Assembly: GCA_947629905.1 (NCBI GenBank)
Contig: CANRFM010000002.1
Location: 1 to 64,000 of the forward strand
DNA from: an uncultured Clostridia bacterium
GTDB taxonomy: Bacteria > Bacillota > Clostridia > Oscillospirales > Ruminococcaceae
DNA length: 64,000 nucleotides
Direction of reading: 5' to 3'
The notes beneath the pieces were generated by a model. That model ran no database searches. It saw nothing but the letters and a program-made list of their open reading frames with translations, and was not told where the DNA came from. Below are positions 45,101 to 55,294 of this stretch, piece after piece (the first letter of the stretch is position 1; every line of letters begins with the position of its first letter). A program made the position numbers and the translations under genes.

Positions 45101-48100
45101 CTTGCCGATTGCAGTAATTTCTCCGTCAAACAATGCAGTCTGTACATCAGCCAGATAAGCATTCCACGGCTGTTCGCCGTCTTCACAGTCTAAGATCTCA
45201 CCTCTGCCGCTGAACAGCAATGTACCGGTTGCATCGTCAAACGTAAATGAGATCATATCATCCCGGATACTGTCCAGTTCATACGGATTGACCGTGTAGA
45301 AGCAGAGCTGCTCTCCGTCGGCTGCGTACCAGCGTACCAGACCGTCAGCACAGAGTATAGGCTGACAATCGGAGAGCCGGTATTTCTGGGTGTAAATATC
45401 AGAGGTAAGATCTCCGTCACCGTTGATCGTGGCAAGTCTGACAGTCGTCTGATAGGAACTGTTGTCATACTCCTCCCACATCAGGAGGAAAGCATCGTTC
45501 CCCAGCTTGACAAGCTGCGGTGTACGGCAAGTGATATTGCTTTCCGAATCGTACTCTGTGACTCTTCTGGTGGTACGCTGGGTCATTTCCTGATCGACCG
45601 CTACAATGTAAATGTTGCGTTTGCTTGTTTCTTTGTTAGAATTGATTGCCACAATGCAGTTGCTGTCTGAAAGCTCAAAACCGCCAACCGAAACACCGGT
45701 GTTATTGTCGCCAACGCTGCCGCTGATCGGATACATATCCACATAATCCGCATCTGTGATTTTTCCGTCAAGGTCGGTGCGCACCAGTGCAACGCTGCGA
45801 GGATAGGCATCTCCATGATCCACACGGAATACATACTGGCCGTTCATCCGGATGAACTGGTTGAAGGAGTGGGATACATAACCATACGATGTATTCATAA
45901 CATCGGAAAAGCTTTGTAACATGGTCATTTCAGAGGTATCGACCACATAGGTCATATTCGCCTGATGATTCAAGCCATCGTCTGAAGTGTACATTTCATG
46001 GCAGGTGTGGATGTAAAGCTGCCCGTCATCTGTCTCCTCCATGCGCAGGCTGCCGGCATCAAAGGGAACAGTTGTATTTTCGCCATAGGCAGAACATTCT
46101 CCAAGCCGTTCCCAGTTTTTGGAATACTTGACGACCCGCAGAATTTCCTTGGTGTCGGATTCTTCCGGATTGGACTGTCCGAACACAAGATAGTTGGCAT
46201 CTGTTCCGCTGTAGAAACCGCCGAAGATAGGCAGTTCTGCCTCAAGGTAATCTGTGCTTTGCAGAACATAGTCCTTTGACCAGACTTCAACAAGCACCCC
46301 TTCCTCTCCGGAGAGATATTCCAGACGTGTCAGCGTACCGTCTTCATTTTCAAAGAGATACGATTTGACGGTATCACTCCATGTAGAATAATTGTTGTCA
46401 CCCGCATTATTTGTGACAGTTCCGTCTGCTACTGTAATGTTTTCCTGTGTATTGCTGAACGAAGCTGCGGTGACAGTAATGGTAATTTCATCCTTCAGTG
46501 TGCCGTATGCACAGGAGATCACAGCCGTGCCGGGCTTCCATGCGGTAACAACGCCATTTTCAGTAACAGAAAGCACCTGCGGATCACTGGAAGTCCATGT
46601 AAGGAGCATATCACGGCCGGTATCATTGTCTACCTGAAGCTGCTGACTTGTACCGACAGTCATTTCTTCCTTTTCGGCAGTAATGGAAAATGCTTCCGGA
46701 TCTGTCCAGTTGAAAAGCTCCATGTAGTATGCGCCGTCCTCCAGCTCTACTGCGATCAAAGTATTTCCTATCTGGCAGAGACTGTAGACAAAGTGTGCTG
46801 TGTCTGTTTTGCTGAAACATTCCCCTGATGTGATGTCATATTCACTCAGGCAATTGCCGTTTTCGTAAAGGATAATGCTGTCATGGCCTTCGTTATAAAC
46901 AGCACGCACACCGACACAGGATGTGTCCTGATAGTCATTGGTCAGTTCATATTCCGTTGCATCCCGGCTCAACCGTGTCATCAGTGTAAGCGGGTCTGTA
47001 TCGGAATCATAGAAGGAAACAGTGCTTGTCAGGACACCGCAGGTCATCAGATACTTATCGCCAAGCAGTGCCGCACTGTCCTGATGTTCATAATAGTAAT
47101 CCTGACACAGGTATTCAATACAATCAAAATTCCGGGTGATCAGTCCGCCCTCCAGCATACTGTTGCTGGCGTGTACAAAGCCAAACTGCCCGTCCGCATC
47201 GACCCTGCCCATGGTCAGTGCATTGCCGGGATGCGAATAGCCCCAGCTGTAATAATCATAGTAGCTCTCCACATAGAAATTGCCGTTGCTGCTGTCAAAG
47301 CCGTCAAAGTTAAAGACCTTTGTCGGGAAGCTGCATTTTGACAGAAGTTCCCCCTCCGGAGAAAGCAGGAATACACGGTTGTTGATAGTATTGTTGACTT
47401 CACTGCCGGCAGCATAGATCCTGCCGCTTGCATCCGCACCGACTGCATAATAGGTATATCCCGCAGGGAGGGAAACGGTTCTGACAAGTTTCTGTGCATC
47501 CAGATCATAGACCTGACAAATTTTTTCGCTGAGTACATACAAAAGCCCGTCTGCCCCATAGGCATCTGTACTCCCTGCAAACGTGAATACCTTGGAATAA
47601 CTGTTGGTTTGCAGCGAGTAGAAATACAGTGCTGCATCATTCAGGAAATAAACACCGGCATTGGCTTCGTTTGCAAATTGCATACTCAGGTACGGCGAGC
47701 CGACCATATCGGCATCCAGCTCAAATACACCGCTTGTCGGCAGCGGTCCTGAAGGCACATCCGGGTCTGTTTCCTTTCCGGTCACAGTGATGGTGATAGT
47801 ATCGGAATATGTCCCGTCAGCAGAAGTGCAGGTGATAATGGCACTGCCGGCAGACAGACCTGTCACTACACCATCCTCACTAACGGAAGCAATTGCCGGA
47901 TCGCTGCTGCTCCAGACAAATTCCACAGCTGATCTGGGATCCATAGCAGCTGTCAGCGTCAGGCTGCTGCCTGCCTCTACTGTGCTGGTGTCGGAAACGA
48001 TCTTTAGAGATTCCAGTCCGGAAACGGCATCCAGATCACGCCATGTAATATAGGTAGAATCTGCTTCCTCTTTCAGCGCCTCCCAGCCTTCACCGGAAAA

Positions 48101-50734
48101 GCTGCATAAAATGGTAATATTCTTATTCAGGCTCAGATGCATATAGGTATAGTCACTGTAATAAGAATACTGCTCCGGAGCATCTCCCAGAAAAATCAGC
48201 TGTTTCAGGTTGGCGCAATCATCAAATGCATAATCGTAAACTTCCTCGATCGATGCCGGAAGAATGACATATTTCAGATTGACTGCCTCACTCAGAGCAG
48301 AGCCAAGCGACCAGACCGTATCCGGTATCTCATACGTCACTGCACTGTAATTTGCCGGATAGTAGACAAGTTTGGTCTTAGCGGCATTATAGACGATGCC
48401 GTCCTCAGACAGATAGGTTTCATTTTTGGGGTCTATCGTGACTTTTTCCATGGCTGTACAGTAGGAAAAAGCGCCCGTATTCAGCTCTTCCAAGCTTGAC
48501 GGAATGTAGATACCTGACAGAGAGCTGCAGTGGTAGAATACGCAATCGTTCAGCTCCGTCAACAGATTCGGCAGTTCCACATAGCGCAGACTTTCGCAGT
48601 ACCCAAAAGCCTCCGAACCGATCGTGTCCACGCTGTTCGGAATATCGATCTTTGGCAAAGTTTCACAATGACAGAAAGCATACTTCCCGATCGTGTTCAG
48701 GGTAGACGGCAGACTGACTTTTGTGACTTTGGCAAGCTCATAAAAGGCATAGTCTCCGACAGATGTCACACCCTCTTCTATGACAACAGAGGTAATTTTA
48801 TTCCGGTAACTGTAAAAAGGAGAAACAACAGCATCCTCACCGGCAGACTGCGGCGACGTATAGTCAGTCATTGCCCCCTCACCGCCGATCGTCAGAACGC
48901 CGGTCTGCATATCGAAGTCCCACGTCAGATCTTCGCCGCAGGTGCGGTTCTCCGCATCCAATGCCACAAAAGGAATTTCATACTCCGCTGCATATGTCTC
49001 TGTTGCAGAACCGGTATAGCCGTAGATCTGCATAGCAGACTGCTTCTTATATTCACCGGATGTACCGTTGACACAGTAGAAGCCGATCGCTCTGTCTCCG
49101 ATCTCCGTGACAGAATCCGGAATGGTGACAGAGGTCATCGCATGACATCCAAGAAATGCTATGTCACCGATACTTTTCAGGGTAGAGGGAAACTCTACCT
49201 GTTCCAGATCCATACACCAGATAAATGCCTCCGGTGAGATCGAGGTGACACCCTCCGGGATCACGACGGCAGTGTCATTTCCCTTATAGCAGTATAATGC
49301 CGTTCCCAGAATGACCATATCCTCCGGGTAGGCAGACAGAAATGCCGTTCCTTCAAAGGCATAACTGCCAATATATTCCACGCCGTCCGGAAGTGTCACA
49401 TCTGTCAGCGCCGTGCAGCCTTTGAACGCCTCATCGCTGATTTGTTTCAGACCGTCCGGCAGTGTTATGGATGGCAGTGCCGTGCAGCCTTCAAAGGCAT
49501 TGCTGCCGATATACTCCACACTGTCCGGGATCGTCACATCTGTCAGTGCCGTGCAGCCTTTGAACGTCTCATCGCTGATCTGTTTCAGACCATCCGGCAG
49601 TGTTATGGACTGTAAAGTTTCATTTCCAGAAAAAGCGTCAGAAGCAATGGACGTTACGCTGTCCGGCACAACAACATCCGTATCTGTGCCGTTGTAATGG
49701 TACAGCGTACCATTGGGGAGAATGACAAATTCATCATCCTGCGCTTCATCATAGGGTGTGCCATAGAAAGCGTTCTTTCCGAGGCTGATCAGACTGTTCG
49801 GAAGAGCAACATCCGTCAGGCTGCTGCATCCGGAAAAAGCAGATTCGCCAATGGAGGCAACACCTTCCTCGATCACAACGCTTTCGAGTGCCTCACAGCC
49901 ATAGAATGCCTGACGTTCCACCGTCTTTACATTGCCGGGAATCGTTACAGAAGTCAGACCGCTGTACATAAAAGCACTTTCCTCGATAGAGGTGACAGAG
50001 GCAGGGATCTCAATGGATGTCAGCGAAGAACATTCATAGAAAGCTGTGTCAGGGATAGCAGTCAGAACCGGCGATAATGTGACTGTTGTCAGCGCTTCGC
50101 AGCCGTAAAAAGCATATCCGCCCATACGCTCCACAGAGCTGCCAAACGTGACAGTTTCCAGTGCATCGCATCCATTAAATACATCTTCTCCTATGGCAGT
50201 AACACTGTCCGGGAGCGTGATCTCTGTCAATGCAGCACAATCTTCAAATGCATTATCCTCGATCGTTTCCAGTTCTTTCGGAAATTCGACCGCCTTCAGT
50301 GCGGAACAGCCCTCAAACGCACTTTCTCCGATACTGATGAGCGTGGAAGGCAGCGTAACATCTGTCAGCAGTTCACAGTCCAGAAGCGCATAGTTGCAGA
50401 CAGAAGTGATCCCCTCCTCAAAAACTGCTGAAGTGATCACGTCCTTGTAGGCATAGAAAGGCATTTCGGAATAATAATTGCTGGACTTCTTCATATCGCC
50501 TGTGCCGCTGACGACCAGTTTACCGGTATCCGCATCCAGAACATAGGTGATATTATCCCCCCATGTGCCTTCGACAATGCCCTCAGGTGACGAACCGTCT
50601 CCGGCTGTAACAGGAATATCATCCCCCACGGTCAAGCCGGTTTCCAGATCAGCGGCTGCCGACCATGGAAGGATCGTACCCGTCAGCGACAGAGCTGTGA
50701 TCATGGCACAGAACCGTTTCATAAAAGATGTCAA
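42194..50734 (-). CDS. Giant secreted dockerin protein with BspA-like LRR, Big_2, propeller-like and SpaA-like domains
   Basis: About 2846 residues from TTG 50734 (GAGGGG 7 bases upstream); ATG 50722 is possible, and longer frames would cross the promoter. A signal peptide (about 5-30) is followed by LRR_5 repeats (about 105-895, units like LPDSVTAIGEDVFNGC), Big_2 (906-984) and a Tyr-rich propeller-like block (1000-1345). Then come a second Big_2 (1349-1427), a second propeller-like block (1445-1819) and more LRR_5 (1825-2365). SpaA/prealbumin-like domains (2374-2590) precede the Thr-rich linker (2592-2782) and a dockerin (2784-2846) with two Ca2+ loops, DVNKDGELTVDD and DFDQNNELTVDD. No catalytic domain is seen. 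It is probably docked on a cellulosome or cell-surface scaffoldin and used for binding. Confidence 0.9.
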   Translation of the reverse strand: MTSFMKRFCAMITALSLTGTILPWSAAADLETGLTVGDDIPVTAGDGSSPEGIVEGTWGDNITYVLDADTGKLVVSGTGDMKKSSNYYSEMPFYAYKDVITSAVFEEGITSVCNYALLDCELLTDVTLPSTLISIGESAFEGCSALKAVEFPKELETIEDNAFEDCAALTEITLPDSVTAIGEDVFNGCDALETVTFGSSVERMGGYAFYGCEALTTVTLSPVLTAIPDTAFYECSSLTSIEIPASVTSIEESAFMYSGLTSVTIPGNVKTVERQAFYGCEALESVVIEEGVASIGESAFSGCSSLTDVALPNSLISLGKNAFYGTPYDEAQDDEFVILPNGTLYHYNGTDTDVVVPDSVTSIASDAFSGNETLQSITLPDGLKQISDETFKGCTALTDVTIPDSVEYIGSNAFEGCTALPSITLPDGLKQISDEAFKGCTALTDVTLPDGVEYIGSYAFEGTAFLSAYPEDMVILGTALYCYKGNDTAVVIPEGVTSISPEAFIWCMDLEQVEFPSTLKSIGDIAFLGCHAMTSVTIPDSVTEIGDRAIGFYCVNGTSGEYKKQSAMQIYGYTGSATETYAAEYEIPFVALDAENRTCGEDLTWDFDMQTGVLTIGGEGAMTDYTSPQSAGEDAVVSPFYSYRNKITSVVIEEGVTSVGDYAFYELAKVTKVSLPSTLNTIGKYAFCHCETLPKIDIPNSVDTIGSEAFGYCESLRYVELPNLLTELNDCVFYHCSSLSGIYIPSSLEELNTGAFSYCTAMEKVTIDPKNETYLSEDGIVYNAAKTKLVYYPANYSAVTYEIPDTVWSLGSALSEAVNLKYVILPASIEEVYDYAFDDCANLKQLIFLGDAPEQYSYYSDYTYMHLSLNKNITILCSFSGEGWEALKEEADSTYITWRDLDAVSGLESLKIVSDTSTVEAGSSLTLTAAMDPRSAVEFVWSSSDPAIASVSEDGVVTGLSAGSAIITCTSADGTYSDTITITVTGKETDPDVPSGPLPTSGVFELDADMVGSPYLSMQFANEANAGVYFLNDAALYFYSLQTNSYSKVFTFAGSTDAYGADGLLYVLSEKICQVYDLDAQKLVRTVSLPAGYTYYAVGADASGRIYAAGSEVNNTINNRVFLLSPEGELLSKCSFPTKVFNFDGFDSSNGNFYVESYYDYYSWGYSHPGNALTMGRVDADGQFGFVHASNSMLEGGLITRNFDCIEYLCQDYYYEHQDSAALLGDKYLMTCGVLTSTVSFYDSDTDPLTLMTRLSRDATEYELTNDYQDTSCVGVRAVYNEGHDSIILYENGNCLSEYDITSGECFSKTDTAHFVYSLCQIGNTLIAVELEDGAYYMELFNWTDPEAFSITAEKEEMTVGTSQQLQVDNDTGRDMLLTWTSSDPQVLSVTENGVVTAWKPGTAVISCAYGTLKDEITITVTAASFSNTQENITVADGTVTNNAGDNNYSTWSDTVKSYLFENEDGTLTRLEYLSGEEGVLVEVWSKDYVLQSTDYLEAELPIFGGFYSGTDANYLVFGQSNPEESDTKEILRVVKYSKNWERLGECSAYGENTTVPFDAGSLRMEETDDGQLYIHTCHEMYTSDDGLNHQANMTYVVDTSEMTMLQSFSDVMNTSYGYVSHSFNQFIRMNGQYVFRVDHGDAYPRSVALVRTDLDGKITDADYVDMYPISGSVGDNNTGVSVGGFELSDSNCIVAINSNKETSKRNIYIVAVDQEMTQRTTRRVTEYDSESNITCRTPQLVKLGNDAFLLMWEEYDNSSYQTTVRLATINGDGDLTSDIYTQKYRLSDCQPILCADGLVRWYAADGEQLCFYTVNPYELDSIRDDMISFTFDDATGTLLFSGRGEILDCEDGEQPWNAYLADVQTALFDGEITAIGKNALSGAENLRSVILNQSITEIGENAIPAGCTVYGYAGTAAETYAAENDLPFREISGKCGLSAVWYFDEETGELSVMGTGAMDEYEYSSDAPWYDIKDAITSITIESGVTSIGALAFRSCYELTSISLPEGLKTIGTKAFYDIGNVSTVCIPSTVELIDEAAFNYASFKEYTILSPDVVFTGKPLGYGSSEDYAYSGIVIRGLSGSTAETYAAENGFDFIAIDGVCGTSSTWKFDAETAVLSICGTGAVSDYAEGGQPWAEYLDSIQFVTFEDEITSIGANAFSGAENLRTLIIDQEITAIGENAVPAGCTIYGYADSAAETYAADQGIEFQVIDGYCGENAVWYLEPDTGTLTIAGYGDMYNYSSWYDSNVDVVSLVITEGITSVGDRCFYYSDALEKVSLPETLVSIGDSSFSDCSALSEIILPASLVLIGEDAFSYCTALEKITVLNPETQFAEEAVGYNSGSLISCTVIYGYENSTAEAYAAQNGIPFIDLNASAEMDIAVKSEDEYVTGAEMVLYEVSGDGSEEVYSWTSSDAAEHIEHLKPGQVYRLENTNAANGYILADALYIKTDEDGNYSVSADGETWQAYEGAILTVAPEKTELNINIDDPNGMDGYVYLYSKDSGGTIQEEKTIPLSGNETLTVEGLTAGKLYYLQGVLVDSDGTAYEDAAVNIKFSINAQDGQTYVCSEDENGDPVDTPAESGITLNFPEIVIETTTTTTTTTTTTTTTTTTTTETTTTTTTETTTTTPEPTTSTTTETTTTTPEPTTSTTTETTTTIPEPTTYTTTETTTTTPEPTTYTTTETTTTTPEPTTYTTTETTTTTPEPTTYTTTETTTTTPEPTTSTTTETTTTTPEPTTYTTTETTTTTPEPTTSTTAETTNENTSTTTTPSATTPETTPLPASGDVNKDGELTVDDVSLILQEISEQLFGESSFEEWQFAAADFDQNNELTVDDASGFLERIAEAMF
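42487..42891 (-). repeat. Nine 45-bp tandem repeats coding the Thr/Pro/Glu linker
   Basis: Each 45-bp unit starts with GGTTCGGG (plus strand) and encodes the 15 residues PEPTT(S/Y)TTTETTTTT; nine units are countable. Variation is mostly Ser/Tyr and synonymous bases, which suggests copy-number change by slippage or unequal exchange. The low-complexity Thr run continues to about 42960. This is a typical O-glycosylated linker before a dockerin. Confidence 0.9.
49360..49630 (-). repeat. Near-identical 138-bp tandem duplication inside the LRR block
   Basis: A pair of LRR units is repeated with a period of 138 bp (46 residues): CACATCTGTCAG starts at 49397 and again at 49535. The protein repeats LPDGLKQISDE(T/A)FKGC and TALTDVT(I/L)PD almost exactly. 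Other LRR units are much more divergent, so this is a recent expansion. Confidence 0.8.
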
Positions 50735-50860
50735 TGCAGATCCCCTCTTTCTGAAAAATGTATGATCAGACCTCATCCGGAACACCGGAGCATCGCTTTC
50801 TGTCTGTGTTTGCCGTGCTTGTACAGAAAATGCGGTATCGGGTTTGACCATATTTATTAT

Positions 50861-50889
50861 ATTATATAACATATCCCTTTTTCTGTCAA
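50861..50889 (-). promoter_or_regulatory. Promoter of the giant dockerin gene
   Basis: On the minus strand, TTGACA (50884-50889) and TATAAT (50861-50866) with a 17-base spacer. It implies a leader of about 120 bases and fixes the coding start downstream of it. Confidence 0.85.
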
Positions 50890-51013
50890 GTCGTTTCCGG
50901 AAAAAGAACATATTCCTGTAAATTCCCTTTTCTTGGCTGTATTTCCGCTGCAGATCCGCTTCATGGGGGAATGCTGTTCGCCTTTGTATCCCCTGTGCGC
51001 TTAGAAAATTGTG

Positions 51014-51042
51014 TTGACAGTCCGGCGCAATTATGTTATAAT
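51014..51042 (+). promoter_or_regulatory. Promoter of the sensor-lipoprotein operon
   Basis: TTGACA (51014-51019) and TATAAT (51037-51042) with a 17-base spacer; perfect consensus. It lies about 125 bp from the divergent promoter of the giant gene. Confidence 0.9.
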
Positions 51043-51096
51043 GTAGTATGGGTTTTTGTAACTGCCCGGAACGCTATAGGAAATCAGGTGATCGTC

Positions 51097-53037
51097 TTGA
51101 AAATGCTCCACAAAATAACCGCACTGACAATGGCACTTTGTCTGCTTGGCACATACAGCGGCTGTCAGAATACACAGCAGTCTGCGGATGACAGCGAACG
51201 CATTGCCGTTACCATGCTGTATATGATCGATCTTTCCCACTTTGAGACTTTCGTTGAAAGCACCTATCCGGATATTGACCTGCAAATCGAACGCAATACC
51301 GAAGCAACGATCGACGGCGAAACAGAACGCCGTCTGCGCAACGGGCACGGAACGGACATCATCACCTCGAAGATGGCGAATATTTCAATGCTTGACAAAC
51401 TGCTTGACCTGAGTGCAGAGAGTTATGTCACAAATTACCAGTCCGGTCTGATGCATGACATTATGTCCAAAGACGGGCGGACTGTTTTTATTCCCGTGCC
51501 GGGACAGTACTACGGCTATATCTACAATGTCACACTCGCCGAAGAGGCAGGTATTCCCTGTCCGGAAACACCGGAAGATATTCTGGCGATGATGAAAACC
51601 GCAAAGGAAAAAGGCATCGGTGTCGGAGAGGATGGCTCTGTGTTCGGCATTCCGTCCACGATGATGTCCGTCTCGACCTATCTGCTGGGTACGCAGATAC
51701 CGGATTTTCTGGGACAGGCAGACGGTGTGCAGTGGAGCAGCGAAATGGCAAAGCGGGAATCGACCTTTTCCGGAAATCTCGAAAGCTGTGTCGATATGCC
51801 GCTTGAAATGGTGGAAAATGGATACCTCAATGTGGACTTTTTTTCCGGTGTCGGCAATGCTGCCCGGATCTATGAGCATATGCGGGACGGGGAAATGATG
51901 ATCTGCTTCGGGAATGCAAATCTGCTCAAAACGCTGGAAGAATCCGGCAGCAGTGAATATACCATGCTGCCGTTCCTGAGCAGTGAGGGCAACCATGCGT
52001 GGACACTTGCAGAACCGGATGCCTACCTTGCCCTGAATGCAGAACTTGGCAAACCGGAAAATGCTGTAACACTCGATGCTGCCAACCGGGTGCTGGAACT
52101 GTTCTCCTCACAAGAGGGGCAGCGTGCCTTCATTCAGGATGTCGGTGCAGGGGAAAGCTATCTCACCGATACCACGGTCGATATGGAGGAATTTCCGGCA
52201 GGGCTGGAGGACTGCATCCGGGACGGGTATGTGTACAATATCCGCATCCCGTCGGAGCTGATGCGCTATCTGGGCAGCCGGATGGCAGCGGTACTCACAG
52301 GAAAAACGGACGTGGAAACCGCCTTGCAGGAAGTGGACACCTATTATCAGGAGGGCGGTACAGATCCGGAAGCTTCCGGGGAACTGATCGGTATCTGCGG
52401 GAAAGATATGATCTTTGAGAATTACAATGTCCGCCAGCAGGAAACAGAAATAGGAAATCTGATCGCCGATGCAACGGCAGAGATCACGGGTGCGGATATT
52501 GCATTCGTCAATGGCGGTTCGATCCGGGGCAGCCTGTATGAGGGCAGTATCTACTCCTACGATTTAGATGCTGTCTGCCCCTATCCCAATCAGTATGTCG
52601 TGCTTGAAACCGATGCCGAAACGATCCGTGCCATGTTGGAAAACGGGCTTTCCAGACTGGTGCAGGAAAACGGGCTCCCCGGCGGCAGGTTCCTGAATGT
52701 TTCCGGGCTGCGGTATACATTCCATGCACCGGGTGAGGACGGTGCCGGAACATTGGAAGATGTGACGCTGGCAGACGGTTCTCCGCTGAAAGACGGCAAG
52801 ACCTACACGATCGCCGTGACAGACTATATGGCAGGTTCGACCGGGTACATGGACGGCAACGGAGACGGCTATACCATGCTGAACGTGTACAGCGATGCAG
52901 ATGCACCGGGGGAACACGTGACCCTCAAGGAGGAGACAGGTCTGACACTGACGGATATTCTGCTGCAATACCTGAAGCAGCATAACACCGAGACAGTCAG
53001 CGGCAAGATAGATGGGCGGATAAAGGTGGTGGACTGA
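51097..53037 (+). CDS. Lipoprotein fusing a solute-binding-protein domain to a 5'-nucleotidase C-terminal domain
   Basis: 646 residues from TTG 51097, well spaced from AGGTGATC (51086-51093), a long anti-SD match; ATG 51103 is an alternative. A lipoprotein signal ends at TYSGC. Residues about 25-420 resemble a type 1 ABC solute-binding protein ([26 protein letters not shown]-like helices, [11 protein letters not shown]). Residues about 445-640 match the 5'-nucleotidase C-terminal domain: [26 protein letters not shown] (472-477), and [11 protein letters not shown]. The N-terminal metallophosphatase half of such enzymes is absent, so hydrolysis is unlikely and nucleoside binding more plausible. 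No ABC permease is nearby; a hybrid kinase follows by one base. Confidence 0.85.
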   Translation: MKMLHKITALTMALCLLGTYSGCQNTQQSADDSERIAVTMLYMIDLSHFETFVESTYPDIDLQIERNTEATIDGETERRLRNGHGTDIITSKMANISMLDKLLDLSAESYVTNYQSGLMHDIMSKDGRTVFIPVPGQYYGYIYNVTLAEEAGIPCPETPEDILAMMKTAKEKGIGVGEDGSVFGIPSTMMSVSTYLLGTQIPDFLGQADGVQWSSEMAKRESTFSGNLESCVDMPLEMVENGYLNVDFFSGVGNAARIYEHMRDGEMMICFGNANLLKTLEESGSSEYTMLPFLSSEGNHAWTLAEPDAYLALNAELGKPENAVTLDAANRVLELFSSQEGQRAFIQDVGAGESYLTDTTVDMEEFPAGLEDCIRDGYVYNIRIPSELMRYLGSRMAAVLTGKTDVETALQEVDTYYQEGGTDPEASGELIGICGKDMIFENYNVRQQETEIGNLIADATAEITGADIAFVNGGSIRGSLYEGSIYSYDLDAVCPYPNQYVVLETDAETIRAMLENGLSRLVQENGLPGGRFLNVSGLRYTFHAPGEDGAGTLEDVTLADGSPLKDGKTYTIAVTDYMAGSTGYMDGNGDGYTMLNVYSDADAPGEHVTLKEETGLTLTDILLQYLKQHNTETVSGKIDGRIKVVD

Positions 53038-53038
53038 G

Positions 53039-55294
53039 TTGAATGAGAAGATACGCATCAGAAGCAAGCCGAGATACATCCTCCTGATCTTGCTGATCCT
53101 GTTCTTTTTTGGTATCAGTTTCCGGTGGATGATGGCTGCGGCTGATGATGTTTCCAATGCCGCTACCACGGAAATGAATACGGTCTATCTCCGGGAAATG
53201 ACCACACAGACGGAGATGCACTTCAACACGGGCGTAGAGGCAAGGTTCAACAGTCTGCGGATGGCAGCGGGCAGCGTCACAGAAGAAGATCTGAAAAATG
53301 AAGCCGCACTGGCGGATTTTCTGTCCGAAATGGAAGCTGTCAATCATTTTACGGTAATGGCATTTGTAGACCGCAGCGGTATGCTGTACAGCAAAAACGG
53401 CGTACAGCCGGCTGCCTCCCAGCTGAGCTTTTTAGCGGAACTGCTGAACGGGGAGGATAACCTGATCTCCTACGATGAATCCATGTTTGAAGATAATTCC
53501 ATTGCGATGGCAGTACAGATCGAACCCCTGTCCTATGCGGACACGGAGCTGATCGCCGTGTTAGCCGGATTCCGTGCGGATATGTTCAGCAACCAGCTCG
53601 GACTTCAGAGCGAACAGGGACAGACCTATGCCAGCATCGTCACGTCAAACGGCAGCTTCGTTGTATATAACACGTATAACACGGTTTTACCGAAGGGAAA
53701 TAATATTTTCTCCAAATTCGAGAAATATGCAACATTTGACGAAGGCTATTCCCTCGAACAGATGAAACAGGATTTTGCGGAACGGAAAACCGGCATCGTG
53801 CTGTTTACGGCTTCCGACAGCCGACAGTTCCTGTACTATGCACCGCTTGCGGGAACAGACTGGTATATGCTGATGGAAATTCCCTACAAAGTGCTGGACG
53901 AAATGACCACAAAACTGAGCAACCGCCTGAACCGGAATGCTGTAATACTTCTAATCATGATGCTGCTGCTCATCTCCGTGATCTTCTTTACCTTTTTCCA
54001 TAATTTATACAAGCAGGCAGGGGAACTGCTCAAAGCGAATGCAGCTGCCAAAGCGGCACAGGAACACGCCGAAAAGGCAAATCAGGCGAAAAGCGAATTT
54101 TTAAGCCGCATGAGCCACGAAATACGCACCCCGATGAATGGCATTATCGGCATGAGTACGATCGCTATGCAGAACCTGAACGACCCGGAGAAGATCGAGG
54201 ACTGTCTGAAAAAAGTCTCTCTTTCGTCCCGGCACTTGCTGTCCTTGATCAATGACGTGCTGGATATGTCAAAAATCGAAAGCGGAAAGCTCCAGATCAA
54301 ACCTGATCTGTTCGATATGCGGATGTTTTTAGAAAATCTGGACAGCATCTACTGCGTACAGGCGGAGGAGAAAGGCATACAGTTCCAAGTTGATCTGATC
54401 GGAGAGGTGGACTCCTCTGTGGTCGGGGATTCTCTCCGCCTGAATCAGATCCTTACCAATTTGCTCTCCAATGCGCTGAAATTTACGGATGAAGGCGGCA
54501 GTATCACACTGAGCGTGGAACAGCCCCGGAAAGAGGCGCAGAAAGTCTGGATGCGGTTCAGCGTTTCGGATACGGGCATTGGTATCCGGGAAGAAAATCT
54601 TTCCCGCATCTTTGAATCCTTCGAGCAGGAAAATGCGGATGTTTCGCATAAATTCGGCGGCACAGGACTGGGGCTGTCCATTGTCCGGAGCTTTACGGAG
54701 ATGATGGGCGGTACCGTGACGGTCGAAAGCGTCTACGGTGAGGGCAGCACCTTCACAGTCGATCTGCCATTCGACAGTGCGGAAGATGCAGAGCCGATCC
54801 GCTGGGGCGAAACGCAGCAGCCCTGTCACCGGGGGAATATGCAGACGGAGTATGATTTTGCCGGAAAGCATATCCTGCTTGCCGAGGACAATGAGCTGAA
54901 CCGGGAAATTGCCATGGAGCTGCTCGGCGCAGCGACCGGGGCAGCCATAGATGAGGCAGAGGACGGAAAAATCGCCGTAGAGCGCTTTGCAGCCTCTGCG
55001 CCGTATCATTATGACCTGATTTTGATGGACATTCAGATGCCCCATATGGACGGACTGGAGGCGGCAAGAACGATCCGTGCCATGCACCGCCCGGATGCGG
55101 CAGGTGTGCCGATCATTGCCATGACTGCCAATGCCTTTGCGGAAGATGCCCAGAAGAGCATGGAAGCCGGCATGGATGCCCACCTCTCCAAACCCCTTGA
55201 AATTGCTGCTGTCTATGCAACAATGTATGATATAATGCGGAAACGTTCCGAACACTTACCAAAGAAAGGAAGTCATACCCATGAAGAACCCTGA
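53039..55294 (+). CDS. Hybrid sensor histidine kinase with C-terminal receiver
   Basis: 751 residues from TTG 53039 behind AAAGGTGG; an ATG at 53044 is out of frame. TM1 (about 13-31) and TM2 (301-320) enclose a 270-residue extracellular domain, Cache-like in its [16 protein letters not shown] and [15 protein letters not shown] segments. HisKA has [18 protein letters not shown] with His360. HATPase motifs ([29 protein letters not shown]) follow, then a receiver with Asp664 in [13 protein letters not shown]. No Hpt or output domain follows, so the phosphate's destination is unknown. It is coupled to the lipoprotein gene, which suggests that the lipoprotein presents a ligand to it. Confidence 0.92.
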   Translation: MNEKIRIRSKPRYILLILLILFFFGISFRWMMAAADDVSNAATTEMNTVYLREMTTQTEMHFNTGVEARFNSLRMAAGSVTEEDLKNEAALADFLSEMEAVNHFTVMAFVDRSGMLYSKNGVQPAASQLSFLAELLNGEDNLISYDESMFEDNSIAMAVQIEPLSYADTELIAVLAGFRADMFSNQLGLQSEQGQTYASIVTSNGSFVVYNTYNTVLPKGNNIFSKFEKYATFDEGYSLEQMKQDFAERKTGIVLFTASDSRQFLYYAPLAGTDWYMLMEIPYKVLDEMTTKLSNRLNRNAVILLIMMLLLISVIFFTFFHNLYKQAGELLKANAAAKAAQEHAEKANQAKSEFLSRMSHEIRTPMNGIIGMSTIAMQNLNDPEKIEDCLKKVSLSSRHLLSLINDVLDMSKIESGKLQIKPDLFDMRMFLENLDSIYCVQAEEKGIQFQVDLIGEVDSSVVGDSLRLNQILTNLLSNALKFTDEGGSITLSVEQPRKEAQKVWMRFSVSDTGIGIREENLSRIFESFEQENADVSHKFGGTGLGLSIVRSFTEMMGGTVTVESVYGEGSTFTVDLPFDSAEDAEPIRWGETQQPCHRGNMQTEYDFAGKHILLAEDNELNREIAMELLGAATGAAIDEAEDGKIAVERFAASAPYHYDLILMDIQMPHMDGLEAARTIRAMHRPDAAGVPIIAMTANAFAEDAQKSMEAGMDAHLSKPLEIAAVYATMYDIMRKRSEHLPKKGSHTHEEP

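Noticed and set aside
50735-50911. 59-residue N-terminal extension of the giant dockerin protein
   Set aside because: It would begin upstream of the transcription start implied by the promoter at 50861-50889 and would bury the signal peptide.
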